Positions 24,308-32,772 of a stretch of DNA of 64,000 nt are shown one piece after another. The DNA is from Cedecea sp000277545 (GTDB lineage Bacteria > Pseudomonadota > Gammaproteobacteria > Enterobacterales > Enterobacteriaceae). The notes under the pieces are model-generated. The model saw only the letters and a program-made list of their open reading frames with translations, made no database searches and was not told the DNA's origin. How positions within the stretch are numbered: the stretch's first letter is position 1; the number at the start of each line of letters is the position of its first letter. The stretch lies in assembly GCA_050847315.1 (NCBI GenBank), contig CP193791.1; one strand, written 5' to 3'. The position numbers were made by a program, and so were the translations under genes.

Positions 24308-25054
24308 ATGGAACAGGCTCATCACCAGTTAGTTGAACAGCTCAAACAGCGCTTTTCCGCTCCGGATAACGCTCCTCTGTACCTCAGGTTTGCCGAAACG
24401 GTGAAAAACGCCGTGCGCGCGGGCCTGTTGCCGCAGGGCAATATCCTGCCGGGGGAGCGCGATCTCAGCCAGCTCACGGGTGTGTCACGCATTACCGTGC
24501 GCAAGGCGATGCAGGCGCTGGAAGATGACGGCGTGGTGACGCGTTCGCGCGGCTACGGGACGCAAATTAATGCGACGTTTGAGTATTCGCTGAAAGAGGC
24601 CAGGGGCTTTTCGCAGCAGGTTGTGCTTCGGGGTAAAAAGCCAAATACGCTGTGGGTGAACAAACGCGTGGTGAAATGCCCGGCAGACGTGGCTGAACAG
24701 CTCGCGATCCCGGCGGAAAGCGAGGTTTTCCTGCTCAAGCGCATTCGCTACGTGGATGAAGATGCGGTGTCTATCGAAGAGTCTTACGTGCCGACCGGGC
24801 TGATTGCCGACCCGGATGAGATTGGCGTTTCGCTGTACGACTACTTCCGCAGCCAGAACATTATTCCTCAGCGCACCCGCAGCCGGGTCAGCGCCAGAAT
24901 GCCGGACAGCGAATTCCAGTCACACATCAAACTGGAAACGCCGGTGCCGGTTTTGGTCATCAAACAGGTGGCGTTCGACCCGCACAACCGGCCCATCGAG
25001 TACAGCATCAGCCATTGCCGCAGCGACTTATACGTTTTCGTCTGCGAGGAGTAA
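24308..25054 (+). CDS. yegW: GntR/HutC-family regulator YegW
   Basis: 248 residues: GntR winged HTH (LPGERDLSQLTGVSRITVRKAMQALEDDGVVTRSRGYGTQI) and a UTRA ligand domain. Closely matches E. coli YegW in length and sequence (for example SLYDYFRSQNI, SISHCRSDLYVFVCEE). Probably controls the convergent yegVUT genes, which in E. coli adjoin it; the ligand is unknown. ATG at 24308 preferred over an in-frame alternative codon at 24299. Its 3' end overlaps yegV by 27 bp. Confidence 0.93.
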   Translation: MEQAHHQLVEQLKQRFSAPDNAPLYLRFAETVKNAVRAGLLPQGNILPGERDLSQLTGVSRITVRKAMQALEDDGVVTRSRGYGTQINATFEYSLKEARGFSQQVVLRGKKPNTLWVNKRVVKCPADVAEQLAIPAESEVFLLKRIRYVDEDAVSIEESYVPTGLIADPDEIGVSLYDYFRSQNIIPQRTRSRVSARMPDSEFQSHIKLETPVPVLVIKQVAFDPHNRPIEYSISHCRSDLYVFVCEE

Positions 25055-26008
25055 GGTTTGCTCGAGCTGCGCGAGTTTTGGCGCGCAGTCCCCGCCCCGG
25101 TGGCCGACCACGTAGCTGGCTACCGCATTCCCGAGGCAGACTGCTTCTTCCAGGCTCCAGCCTGCCGCCAGGCCCGCAATTGTGCCGCCCGCATGGCTGT
25201 CGCCCGCGCCGATGGTATCCACGACGGTAGTCGGGAAGGGCGCAGCGATCCCTATGTTATCGCCGGCCGCAAACCACGCGCCGTCCTTATCTAAACGAAC
25301 GATTAGCGGGCTGCCGTAGCGGGTGAGCCATGCACGGCAAATCGCTTCAATATTTTCCGCTTCCACTTCAAGCCATTCGGCAACAATCGCCGCTTCCTGA
25401 CGGTTGAGCGAAACAATCGGTTTGCAGGCCATAATCCGCGCCAGTAGCGGCTGCGGGATATCCGCGATACGCGGGCCAAAGTCGATGAACGGGGTAATTT
25501 CCTGCAGCGACTCCAGCCAGCCAACGAGCAGTTCCGCACACGGCCCGGCAAGCTGGTAGCCAGAGAGCGAGAGCAGGCTACCTGGCGGGATGGTCAGGCC
25601 GTCAAGCCAGGTCTGATTCCACTGATGCTCGACGCCGCGAAACGACATAAAGGTGCGTTCGCCGTCGGGTTCGACCAGTGCCAGGCACCAGCCATTGTCT
25701 CCCGTATCGGTGTGGATCTCGCTGCGGATGTGCTGTTTTTCCAGGCTGTTGCGAATAATGTCGGCCCAGGTGCCCTGGCCAATTGGCAGCGCGTTCTGCG
25801 AGTCAATGCCGAGGCGCGAAAGCGTGATGGCGATGTTCAGCGCGCAGCCGCCAATGTTCACGCCCTGCTGATGCAGTTCGATATCGCAGCCGCGCCACGG
25901 GAGGGCGTAGGCGTCGGCGATGACGTCAATCACCGCCGAACCGAGCACGCAAACCGGGCGTTGAGCCTGCAGCTGGGGCAGTTTGCTCAGCAGTTCATTT
26001 GGCTTCAT
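25028..26008 (-). CDS. yegV: PfkB-family sugar/nucleoside kinase YegV
   Basis: 326 residues, ribokinase family. The N-terminal VNIGGCALNIAITLSRLG-type (here GVNIGGCALNIA) substrate loop and the C-terminal VVDTIGAGDSHAGGTIAG anion hole with catalytic Asp are present. Grouped with a nucleoside transporter (yegT) and an ADP-ribosylglycohydrolase (yegU), it likely phosphorylates a nucleoside or released sugar. ATG at 26008 overlaps the yegU end by 14 bp; an open extension to 26083 lies inside yegU. Confidence 0.92.
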   Translation of the reverse strand: MKPNELLSKLPQLQAQRPVCVLGSAVIDVIADAYALPWRGCDIELHQQGVNIGGCALNIAITLSRLGIDSQNALPIGQGTWADIIRNSLEKQHIRSEIHTDTGDNGWCLALVEPDGERTFMSFRGVEHQWNQTWLDGLTIPPGSLLSLSGYQLAGPCAELLVGWLESLQEITPFIDFGPRIADIPQPLLARIMACKPIVSLNRQEAAIVAEWLEVEAENIEAICRAWLTRYGSPLIVRLDKDGAWFAAGDNIGIAAPFPTTVVDTIGAGDSHAGGTIAGLAAGWSLEEAVCLGNAVASYVVGHRGGDCAPKLAQLEQTLLLADENV

Positions 26009-27008
26009 GGCTGGCCTCTCTTTGCTGGCGATAGGCCATAAAGATGCGGCTGTAGCGCGTGAAGTCGAGCTGGTTCTCTTCATCCAGCTCCTGTTTCAGC
26101 GCCGGGTCGATGCTTTCCACGCCGTTCAGCGCGCCGCAGATAGCGGTGGCCATAGCGCCGATGGTGTCGGTGTCTCCGCCGAGATTGGCGCACAGGATGG
26201 CGCAGCGGTTAGGGTCGGTTTTCGCCAGTTCGACCATCGCAATCGCCGCCGGTACCGACTCAACGGTGCTGGTACCGGTGCCGACCAGCTGGTAAATCTC
26301 TTCCATGGCGGATTCGGTACCGCGCGCTTTTCTTGCCACGCTCAGCGCTAATTCCAGGCGTGCCGCGAGGGACGCGCTAAATGTCGTGATGCGTTTTTCC
26401 TGCGCGTGGCGGGCGATGGAGGGCAGCTCATCGCAAATTGTGGCCCAGCTTGCGCCGTCGATAGCGCGGGAAATGGCCCAGGCAATAACGACTGCCCCGG
26501 CAATGGCCAGATCTGATTTGTGCGTCGGGCTCGAAGCTAACGCGACCTCGTCCACAAACTCATCGAGATTGGCCGTGGGCAGCAGGCAGCCAAGCGGGGA
26601 GGCACGCATCGCCGCCCCGTTGGTTACGCCGTTGTTTTCCAGCTCGCTTACCGGCGTGCCTTGTTTAATCGCATTCAGGGCTATTTTCGACGTCGGGCCG
26701 AGCACGTTTTTGTTAAACGCGTCGAACCCTTCTGCCCACGCCAGAATATGGCGGCCAATGGCGTCCGGGTTGATAACCCCGTGGTGCTCGATGATGGCGT
26801 CCGCCAGCGCCAGCGCCATTGAGGTGTCATCGGTAAACTTAGCGCGGGCAAAATAACAGGCGGCGTTGTTTTCTGCCGGACCCGGCAGGAACTTGTCTAT
26901 CCAGCCGAAGTGGGCCTTCACCCGCGAGCGCGGCCACAGTTCGGACGGCATCCCCATCGCATCACCTAACATCTGGCCGTAAAAGGCTCCCAGAATACGA
27001 TTTTCCAT
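25995..27008 (-). CDS. yegU: ADP-ribosylglycohydrolase family protein YegU
   Basis: 337 residues, all-alpha di-metal hydrolase. Metal ligands are visible in KFTDDTSMALALADA and GGDTDTIGAMATAICGALNG; the start RILGAFYGQMLGDAMGMPSE is the family signature. Probably removes a group from an ADP-ribose-like or N-glycosidic substrate in the yegTUV pathway; actual substrate unknown. Two bp separate it from yegT. Confidence 0.92.
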   Translation of the reverse strand: MENRILGAFYGQMLGDAMGMPSELWPRSRVKAHFGWIDKFLPGPAENNAACYFARAKFTDDTSMALALADAIIEHHGVINPDAIGRHILAWAEGFDAFNKNVLGPTSKIALNAIKQGTPVSELENNGVTNGAAMRASPLGCLLPTANLDEFVDEVALASSPTHKSDLAIAGAVVIAWAISRAIDGASWATICDELPSIARHAQEKRITTFSASLAARLELALSVARKARGTESAMEEIYQLVGTGTSTVESVPAAIAMVELAKTDPNRCAILCANLGGDTDTIGAMATAICGALNGVESIDPALKQELDEENQLDFTRYSRIFMAYRQQREASHEAK

Positions 27009-27010
27009 TG

Positions 27011-28288
27011 TTACGCTTCCTTTAATACTTTTTCAGATTCATCACCGGCAACGGCGATGGCAGCAATCTCTTTGTCCGACTCGCGGAAGAAGACCATGAA
27101 CAGCACGGCGATGACGGCAATCATTATTGCGCCAAAGCCCCACATCCCCGCCCAGTTAAAGGTCTGACCGTTCACCGGTGAGGAGTAAGCAAACATTTTT
27201 TCCATCATTTTGCCGCCAAGGCTGTAGCCCAGCAGGCTGCCGAAGCCCTGGCAGCAAAGGGTGATCAGCCCCTGCGCCGCGGTGCGCATGTACACCGGGG
27301 ATTTCTTGTCTACGTAAATGTAGGCGGTGACGTAGTAGAAGTCGTAGCTCACGCCGTGCAGCAGAATGCCGAGGAACAGCAGGCCGTAAGTGAACAGGTG
27401 CGACGCGTCGCCGTACACAAAGAAGCCGTAGCGGATGGCGGCGGTGATCAGACCCAGCAGCAGAACCTTTTTAATACCAAAGCGCTTAGTGAAGAACGGC
27501 AGCGCCAGCATAAAGAAGATTTCCGAGAACTGGCCAAGCGTCATCCAGCCCGTGGCGTTGTGCATCCCGACTTCGGTCAGATAGCCGTTGGCGAAGATGT
27601 AGTAGAACGCCAGCGGCATCGCAAACAGGAAGGAACAGAAGAAGAAGACCAGGAAGTTTTTGTCCTTCAGCAGCACCAGCGCGTCCAGGCCCAGCATCAC
27701 CTTCAGGCTGAGCTTGCCGGTGCTTTTCGGCGGCGTGTTCGGCAGGAACAAAGCGAATACGCCTAACACAACCGAGCTGATGGCGGTGATCAGCAGCGGC
27801 ACGTTGGTTGGCGAGATATCGCTAAAGCCCATTATCTGCGGCAGGAAGCCACACACGATCCCGGAGGCAATCCAGCCGATGGTGCCCATCACGCGAATAC
27901 GCGGGAAATCACGCTCCACGTCGTCGACGTTGGAAAACGCGATGCTGTTGGTCAGCGCGATGGTCGGCATATAGGTGAGCGAGTAAGCCAGCAGTAACGG
28001 GAAGAAATAGACAAACTCCGTTTGCTGGGCGGCCAGATACATCAGCCCGGCGCCGACAAACATCAGCAGCGCCAGTACTTTTTGTGCGGCAAAGAAGCGG
28101 TCGGTCAGCGAGCCGACCAGAATAGGAGACAGAATAGCAGCGATGGCGGTGCAGGCGTAGGACCAGCCGATTTCACCGGCGGTAAAACCACTTTTGTTGA
28201 GGAACAGCCACAGGGGCACAAACCAGGCGCCCCAGATAAACCATTCCATAAACATCATGAACGAAAGGCTAATCGTTGTACGTTTCAT
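27011..28288 (-). CDS. yegT: Nucleoside:H+ symporter-family transporter YegT
   Basis: 425 residues, 12 membrane helices, MFS nucleoside transporter family (NupG/XapB group). The starting LSFMMFMEWFIWGAWFVPLW is typical. Length equals E. coli YegT when translation begins at ATG 28288 (AAGG eight bases upstream); the frame extends to 28330. First gene of yegTUV, likely importing the nucleoside-like substrate processed by YegU and YegV. Confidence 0.93.
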   Translation of the reverse strand: MKRTTISLSFMMFMEWFIWGAWFVPLWLFLNKSGFTAGEIGWSYACTAIAAILSPILVGSLTDRFFAAQKVLALLMFVGAGLMYLAAQQTEFVYFFPLLLAYSLTYMPTIALTNSIAFSNVDDVERDFPRIRVMGTIGWIASGIVCGFLPQIMGFSDISPTNVPLLITAISSVVLGVFALFLPNTPPKSTGKLSLKVMLGLDALVLLKDKNFLVFFFCSFLFAMPLAFYYIFANGYLTEVGMHNATGWMTLGQFSEIFFMLALPFFTKRFGIKKVLLLGLITAAIRYGFFVYGDASHLFTYGLLFLGILLHGVSYDFYYVTAYIYVDKKSPVYMRTAAQGLITLCCQGFGSLLGYSLGGKMMEKMFAYSSPVNGQTFNWAGMWGFGAIMIAVIAVLFMVFFRESDKEIAAIAVAGDESEKVLKEA

Positions 28289-28397
28289 GCTCAGGACCTT
28301 CATGACAGGTGTAGGGTGTGCCTTAACCATACCAATTAATAATACCTTTTAAATACCTTTGCGTCGATTCTATGATCGCCTTTGCAAAAATAGCCGG

Positions 28398-28407
28398 GGT
28401 GGCCACC
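28398..28407. promoter_or_regulatory. Perfect palindrome in the yegT-fbaB divergent region
   Basis: GGTGGCCACC is a perfect 10-bp palindrome, with AGCC and GGCT flanks extending the dyad. It lies between divergent promoters and could be an operator; no regulator is assigned. The remaining yegT-fbaB spacer shows no other clear element. Confidence 0.3.
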
Positions 28408-28562
28408 TGGCTTTACTCCTGGAAAGGAGGCAAAAGTGCGCTTGAACTGGCAAATCCCCGCCGTCGGTACCAGGCTTAGTGCGGCCGGTTTTTTCGACCC
28501 GGCAGAACAGGATTCTTCATGCGCAGCGGGCAGGGGGCTCGCTGCCTTTACGGGAGCGTATT

Positions 28563-29615
28563 ATGACTGATATTGCGCAGTTGCTTGGCAAAGATGCCGA
28601 CGGCTTGTTACAGCATCGTTGTATGACTATTCCGGCAGACCAGCTTTATCTGCCCGGCTCGGACTACGTTGACAGGGTGATGGTAGACAACAATCGCCCG
28701 CCTGCGGTGCTGCGAAACATGCAGACGTTGTACAACACCGGGCGTCTGGCTGGGACTGGCTACCTCTCTATTCTTCCCGTCGATCAGGGCGTTGAACACT
28801 CGGCGGGGGCTTCTTTCGCCGCGAACCCGCTCTACTTCGATCCGAAAAACATCGTTGAACTGGCCATCGAGGCAGGCTGTAACTGCGTGGCTTCTACCTA
28901 TGGCGTACTGGCCTCGGTTTCACGCCGCTATGCCCACCGCATTCCGTTCCTGGTGAAGCTTAATCACAATGAGACGTTGAGCTACCCGACCACCTACGAC
29001 CAGACGCTGTATGCCAGCGTAGAGCAGGCCTTCAACATGGGCGCCGTTGCTGTCGGGGCCACGATTTACTTTGGTTCACCGGAATCCCGCCGCCAGATTG
29101 AAGAGATCTCCGCCGCCTTTGAGCGTGCGCATGAACTTGGCCTGGTCACCGTGCTTTGGGCCTATCTGCGTAACTCCGCATTTAAAAAAGACGGGGTGGA
29201 TTATCACGTCAGCGCCGACTTAACCGGGCAGGCTAACCACCTGGCGGCGACTATCGGGGCCGATATCGTGAAGCAAAAAATGGCGGAGAATAACGGCGGC
29301 TATAAAGCGGTAAACTTTGGCTATACCGACGAAAAAGTTTACAGCAAGCTGACCACCGACAACCCTATCGACCTGGTGCGCTACCAGTTGGCTAACTGCT
29401 ATATGGGCCGCGCCGGCCTTATCAACTCCGGCGGTGCCGCAGGCGGTGAAACTGACCTGGCAGATGCGGTGCGTACGGCGGTGATCAACAAACGTGCGGG
29501 CGGTATGGGGCTGATTCTGGGGCGCAAAGCGTTCAAGAAATCAATGGCCGACGGCGTGAAGCTGATCAACGCCGTGCAGGATGTTTACCTGAATGAGAAA
29601 GTGACCATCGCTTAA
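28563..29615 (+). CDS. fbaB: Class I fructose-bisphosphate aldolase FbaB
   Basis: 350 residues, DhnA-type class I aldolase, same length as E. coli FbaB. The Schiff-base region is PFLVKLNHNETLSYPT and the phosphate/substrate loops are LPVDQGVEHSAG and INSGGAAGG. Cleaves fructose 1,6-bisphosphate during gluconeogenic growth. ATG at 28563 follows GGGAG; an extension upstream to 28479 would be foreign to the family. Confidence 0.95.
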   Translation: MTDIAQLLGKDADGLLQHRCMTIPADQLYLPGSDYVDRVMVDNNRPPAVLRNMQTLYNTGRLAGTGYLSILPVDQGVEHSAGASFAANPLYFDPKNIVELAIEAGCNCVASTYGVLASVSRRYAHRIPFLVKLNHNETLSYPTTYDQTLYASVEQAFNMGAVAVGATIYFGSPESRRQIEEISAAFERAHELGLVTVLWAYLRNSAFKKDGVDYHVSADLTGQANHLAATIGADIVKQKMAENNGGYKAVNFGYTDEKVYSKLTTDNPIDLVRYQLANCYMGRAGLINSGGAAGGETDLADAVRTAVINKRAGGMGLILGRKAFKKSMADGVKLINAVQDVYLNEKVTIA

Positions 29616-29637
29616 GCTCTGTTGAGTAAGGTTATAA

Positions 29638-29662
29638 GGCCCTCTTTTATGAGGGCTTTTTT
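29638..29662 (+). terminator. Rho-independent terminator of fbaB
   Basis: GCCCTC-TTTTAT-GAGGGC followed by six T, 23 bp after the stop codon. Confidence 0.93.
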
Positions 29663-29691
29663 ATGCGGATTTTTATACTGTGGCATTATTA

Positions 29692-29739
29692 CCCTCACCC
29701 TCACCCTCACCCTAACCCTCTCCCTGGAAGGGAGAGGGG
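29692..29739. repeat. Dispersed CCCTCACCCTAACCC repeat, copy 2
   Basis: Three tandem CCCTCA units lead into CCCTAACCCTCTCCC-TGGAA-GGGAGAGGG, a hairpin. This is the reverse complement of the unit at 11529-11563, so the two copies are in inverted orientation about 18 kb apart. It sits between fbaB and the convergent yegS. Confidence 0.8.
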
Positions 29740-29760
29740 AAAAGGCTTCACCGTGCTGGC

Positions 29761-30660
29761 TTACCCCAATAGCGGGCAATTAGGCGGTAAACGACAGGCC
29801 AGCGCATTCGGATGCACTTCAATGCGAAAATGCCGTCCGCTCAGCGGTTCCCCGTCCAGGTTAAAGGTAATATCGTGCGGGGCCGAAATCTCAAACCAGG
29901 CCGATTTCCCTTCAATAATGTTTGGGTTTTCATCCGGGCGCGTGAGCGTAGTCAACAGCGCAGGAAGCAGGTCTTCACCGGTGAAAATCCGTAGATCAAG
30001 CAGCCCGTCGTTGATCAACGCCTCCGGGCAAAGCTGTTGCCCGCCGCCGGCCTGGCAACCGTTACCGATGCCGATCACTAATGCGTCGCCCTGCCAGCTA
30101 AAGCCTTCTCCGCGAATGTCGCAGCGATCCGGTTTGAGCATGTCCATGCGCATTAAACCGTGAATAAAGTATGAGACGCCGCCAAGCGCTGCTTTGAGTT
30201 TTTCTGGCGTTTCGGTGGTGATGCGTGTGCCAAATCCGCCGGTCGCCATGTTGATGAAGAAGGCTTCATCGTTGACCTGCACCAGGTCGATATTGGCGGC
30301 TTTGCCAAACAGCGCGAGCCGCAGCGCTTTTTCAAAGTCCTCAGGAATACCGACGCTGGTGGCAAAGTCGTTGGCCGTCCCCAGCGGGAGAATGCCCAAT
30401 GCCGGGCGGCTGTCCGGAGAAAGCTTCGCGAGGCAGGTGGCAATCTCATTGATTGTGCCGTCACCGCCGCCGGCAACCACGGTGTCTACGCCTAGGCTCA
30501 GGGCTTCGTCAATGTAACGTTCGGCATCACCTTTTTCCCAGGTCACCCTGATATGCAAGGTGTAACCTTCCTCACGCAGCGTATGCACGGCCTCGCGCAG
30601 CTGTGGGTTACCGGCGCCTTTACCGTTCAGAATCAAAAATGAATGCGGGGATCTCTCCAT
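29761..30660 (-). CDS. yegS: Lipid kinase YegS
   Basis: 299 residues of the diacylglycerol/sphingosine kinase-like family. The nucleotide-binding VVAGGGDGTINEIA motif and LGILPLGTANDFA are intact; the C-terminal beta domain holds FNLDGEPL. E. coli YegS phosphorylates phosphatidylglycerol in vitro. Soluble, membrane-associated. Same neighbour order as E. coli (next to trhP/cyaR). Confidence 0.95.
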   Translation of the reverse strand: MERSPHSFLILNGKGAGNPQLREAVHTLREEGYTLHIRVTWEKGDAERYIDEALSLGVDTVVAGGGDGTINEIATCLAKLSPDSRPALGILPLGTANDFATSVGIPEDFEKALRLALFGKAANIDLVQVNDEAFFINMATGGFGTRITTETPEKLKAALGGVSYFIHGLMRMDMLKPDRCDIRGEGFSWQGDALVIGIGNGCQAGGGQQLCPEALINDGLLDLRIFTGEDLLPALLTTLTRPDENPNIIEGKSAWFEISAPHDITFNLDGEPLSGRHFRIEVHPNALACRLPPNCPLLG

Positions 30661-30740
30661 GACTTACCTCAGAAAAGTGAGCATTATCAAAGTGTAGAGC
30701 AAAGTGGGCGCGGGGGAGTAAGAACTGGCTGAATCAGCGG

Positions 30741-30827
30741 AAAAAAGAAAGCCTGCGCAAGGGAGATTGCGCAGGCCAAGGAGGTGGTTCCTGGTACAGC
30801 TAGCATTTATGGGTTATGTTTTTCAGC
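30741..30827 (-). ncRNA. cyaR: Small RNA CyaR (RyeE)
   Basis: On the minus strand the RNA begins GCTGAAAAACATAACCCATA, continues with the exposed seed around AGGAACCACCTCC and ends in a terminator GCCTGCGCAA-TCTCCC-TTGCGCAGGC with a T-rich tail. The 5' part is nearly identical to E. coli CyaR, as is the place next to trhP. The sRNA is Hfq-dependent and represses ompX, nadE, luxS and others in E. coli. Confidence 0.95.
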
Positions 30828-30860
30828 TTGCGGATAATAACGTTATCTTGTGTAACCGTA

Positions 30861-30876
30861 TGTGATCGGTTTCTAA
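30861..30876 (-). promoter_or_regulatory. CRP site of cyaR
   Basis: TGTGA-N6-TCTAA read on the plus strand; its centre is 41.5 bp upstream of the predicted CyaR start at 30827, the class II activator position. A TATTAT -10 element lies at -12 to -7. CyaR is CRP-activated in E. coli. Confidence 0.8.
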
Positions 30877-30910
30877 GAATGCTCTTAGCGCGAAAAATAA
30901 CCCTAATTCA

Positions 30911-32272
30911 CTAGTTTGCGTGCGGTTTACGGGTTGTCTGACCAGAGAGATTGCGCATCAGTAGAGCATAATCCAGCGCTATCTCCTGAGGTACAGGCAT
31001 CCATACGGTATGACCGTCGCCCGGAGCCACGTCTATCGGCTGGGATTTGCCGTTTTCCAGCGTTTCCAGCGTAAAGGTGATATTCCCCTGCGGGGTCATC
31101 ATTTCCAGACTGTCGCCCAGCAGGAATTTGTTTTTCACCGCCACGGCCGCCAGATCACCCCGGCGTTCGCCGGTAAACTCGCCCACAAACTGCTGGCTCT
31201 CGGAAATGGAGTGCCCGTACTCGTAATTCTGATGGCTGTCGTGGGTATGTCGGCGCAGGAATCCTTCGGTATAGCCACGGTGGGCCAGGCCTTCCAGCGT
31301 TTGCAGCAGCGTAGGGTCGAACGGCTTGCCCGCTGCGGCGTCGTCAATGGCGCGACGATACACCTGCGCGGTACGTGCGCAGTAGTAGTAGGACTTAGTA
31401 CGGCCTTCGATTTTCAGCGAGTGCACGCCCATTTTTGTCAGGCGCTCCACGTGCTCAATGGCGCGCAGATCTTTCGAGTTCATGATGTAGGTGCCGTGCT
31501 CGTCTTCGAAAGCGGTCATGTATTCGCCTGGACGTTTGGCTTCTTCCACCATAAACACTTTGTCCGTTGGGGCGCCGACGCCAAGCGTAGGCTCAACGTT
31601 TTGCACCGGAATTGGCTCGTGCACGTGGACGATATTGCCGATGTCGTCTTCTTTGCCTTCCTGAACCTTATATTCCCAGCGGCAGGCGTTGGTGCAGGTT
31701 CCCTGGTTAGGATCTCGCTTGTTGATATAGCCGGAGAGCAGGCAGCGGCCCGAATACGCCATGCACAGTGCGCCGTGGACGAAGATCTCCAGCTCCATTT
31801 CTGGAACCTGTTCGCGAATTTCGGCGATTTCTTCCAGCGACAGCTCGCGGGAAAGAATCACGCGCGTCAGCCCCATTTGCTTCCAGAACTTCACTGTCGC
31901 CCAGTTAACGGCGTTAGCCTGCACGGAGAGGTGAACGTCCATTTCCGGGAACGCCTCGCGCACCATCATGATTAGCCCTGGATCGGACATGATCAGCGCA
32001 TCCGGGCCCATGTCGATAACCGGCTTAAGGTCGCGAATAAAGGTTTTGAGCTTGGCGTTATGCGGGGCAATGTTCACCACCACGTAGAATTTTTTACCCA
32101 GCGCGTGGGCTTCGTTGATCCCTAGCTGGAGGTTTTCGTGGTTGAATTCGTTATTGCGCACGCGCAGTGAATAGCGCGGCTGGCCAGCGTAGACGGCGTC
32201 TGCACCGTAGGCGAAAGCGTAACGCATGTTTTTCAGCGTTCCCGCCGGGGAGAGGAGTTCCGGTTTAAACAT
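30911..32272 (-). CDS. trhP: tRNA 5-hydroxyuridine modification protein TrhP (YegQ), U32 family
   Basis: 453 residues of the U32 peptidase-like family. The cysteine-rich centre GALCMAYSGRCLLSGYINKR and QGTCTNACRWEY is the iron-sulfur-type signature. TrhP makes 5-hydroxyuridine at tRNA position 34, the precursor of cmo5U, using prephenate. Length and sequence match E. coli YegQ. Located directly upstream of cyaR as in E. coli, without an ogrK-like remnant. Confidence 0.95.
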   Translation of the reverse strand: MFKPELLSPAGTLKNMRYAFAYGADAVYAGQPRYSLRVRNNEFNHENLQLGINEAHALGKKFYVVVNIAPHNAKLKTFIRDLKPVIDMGPDALIMSDPGLIMMVREAFPEMDVHLSVQANAVNWATVKFWKQMGLTRVILSRELSLEEIAEIREQVPEMELEIFVHGALCMAYSGRCLLSGYINKRDPNQGTCTNACRWEYKVQEGKEDDIGNIVHVHEPIPVQNVEPTLGVGAPTDKVFMVEEAKRPGEYMTAFEDEHGTYIMNSKDLRAIEHVERLTKMGVHSLKIEGRTKSYYYCARTAQVYRRAIDDAAAGKPFDPTLLQTLEGLAHRGYTEGFLRRHTHDSHQNYEYGHSISESQQFVGEFTGERRGDLAAVAVKNKFLLGDSLEMMTPQGNITFTLETLENGKSQPIDVAPGDGHTVWMPVPQEIALDYALLMRNLSGQTTRKPHAN

Positions 32273-32401
32273 GAAGTTCTCGTTCTGATATCAGGTCAGA
32301 ACCGCTCCATCTGGTGAAGCGGCTAAAGTCGAGTGGATTACCACAATTTAAGGGCGGGAATTGTAGCGCCGTGAGGCTGGGGAGTAAACCGTCTTGCGGA
32401 T

Positions 32402-32659
32402 TCAGGCGATGAGCGGGATACCGACAAAAAGGAGCGACGCGAAGGCAATATTCTCCGTGTACTCTTTCAGTGCTTCGGTATTTTCTTTGAAATGCGCGAT
32501 GAACTTGTCGAGCGCGGCGGCTTCATCCGTCGCCAGTATCTCGAAGCCAATTTTTTTAAATCCATCAGCGGCCAACTCTTTTTTCTCTTCCACACCAAGA
32601 GATGCCTTCGGGTAGATATTGAAAGCAATATCCCGGCTATAGAAAACATACTTTTCCAC
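32402..32659 (-). CDS. Small protein of unknown function
   Basis: 85 residues starting with GTG at 32659, five bases after a perfect AGGAGG ribosome site, which argues that it is translated. The sequence is acidic and amphipathic with a hydrophobic C-terminal tail (IAFASLLFVGIPLIA) that could insert in a membrane. I do not recognise the family. It lies between trhP and baeR, where E. coli has yegP, but it does not resemble YegP. Confidence 0.75.
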   Translation of the reverse strand: MEKYVFYSRDIAFNIYPKASLGVEEKKELAADGFKKIGFEILATDEAAALDKFIAHFKENTEALKEYTENIAFASLLFVGIPLIA

Positions 32660-32772
32660 GACAACCTCCTTGCAGGGAAGACGCCGGTCAATGTTGACCG
32701 GCCTGTGTTCTATCGTAGAGTTTTTTGGGTTCTCTGAACAGTCTACTAAAAGTAGTCGTCCCGGATATGAGT

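Noticed and set aside
31010..31975. 321-residue plus-strand open frame
   Set aside because: Antisense to trhP, composition of a shadow frame.
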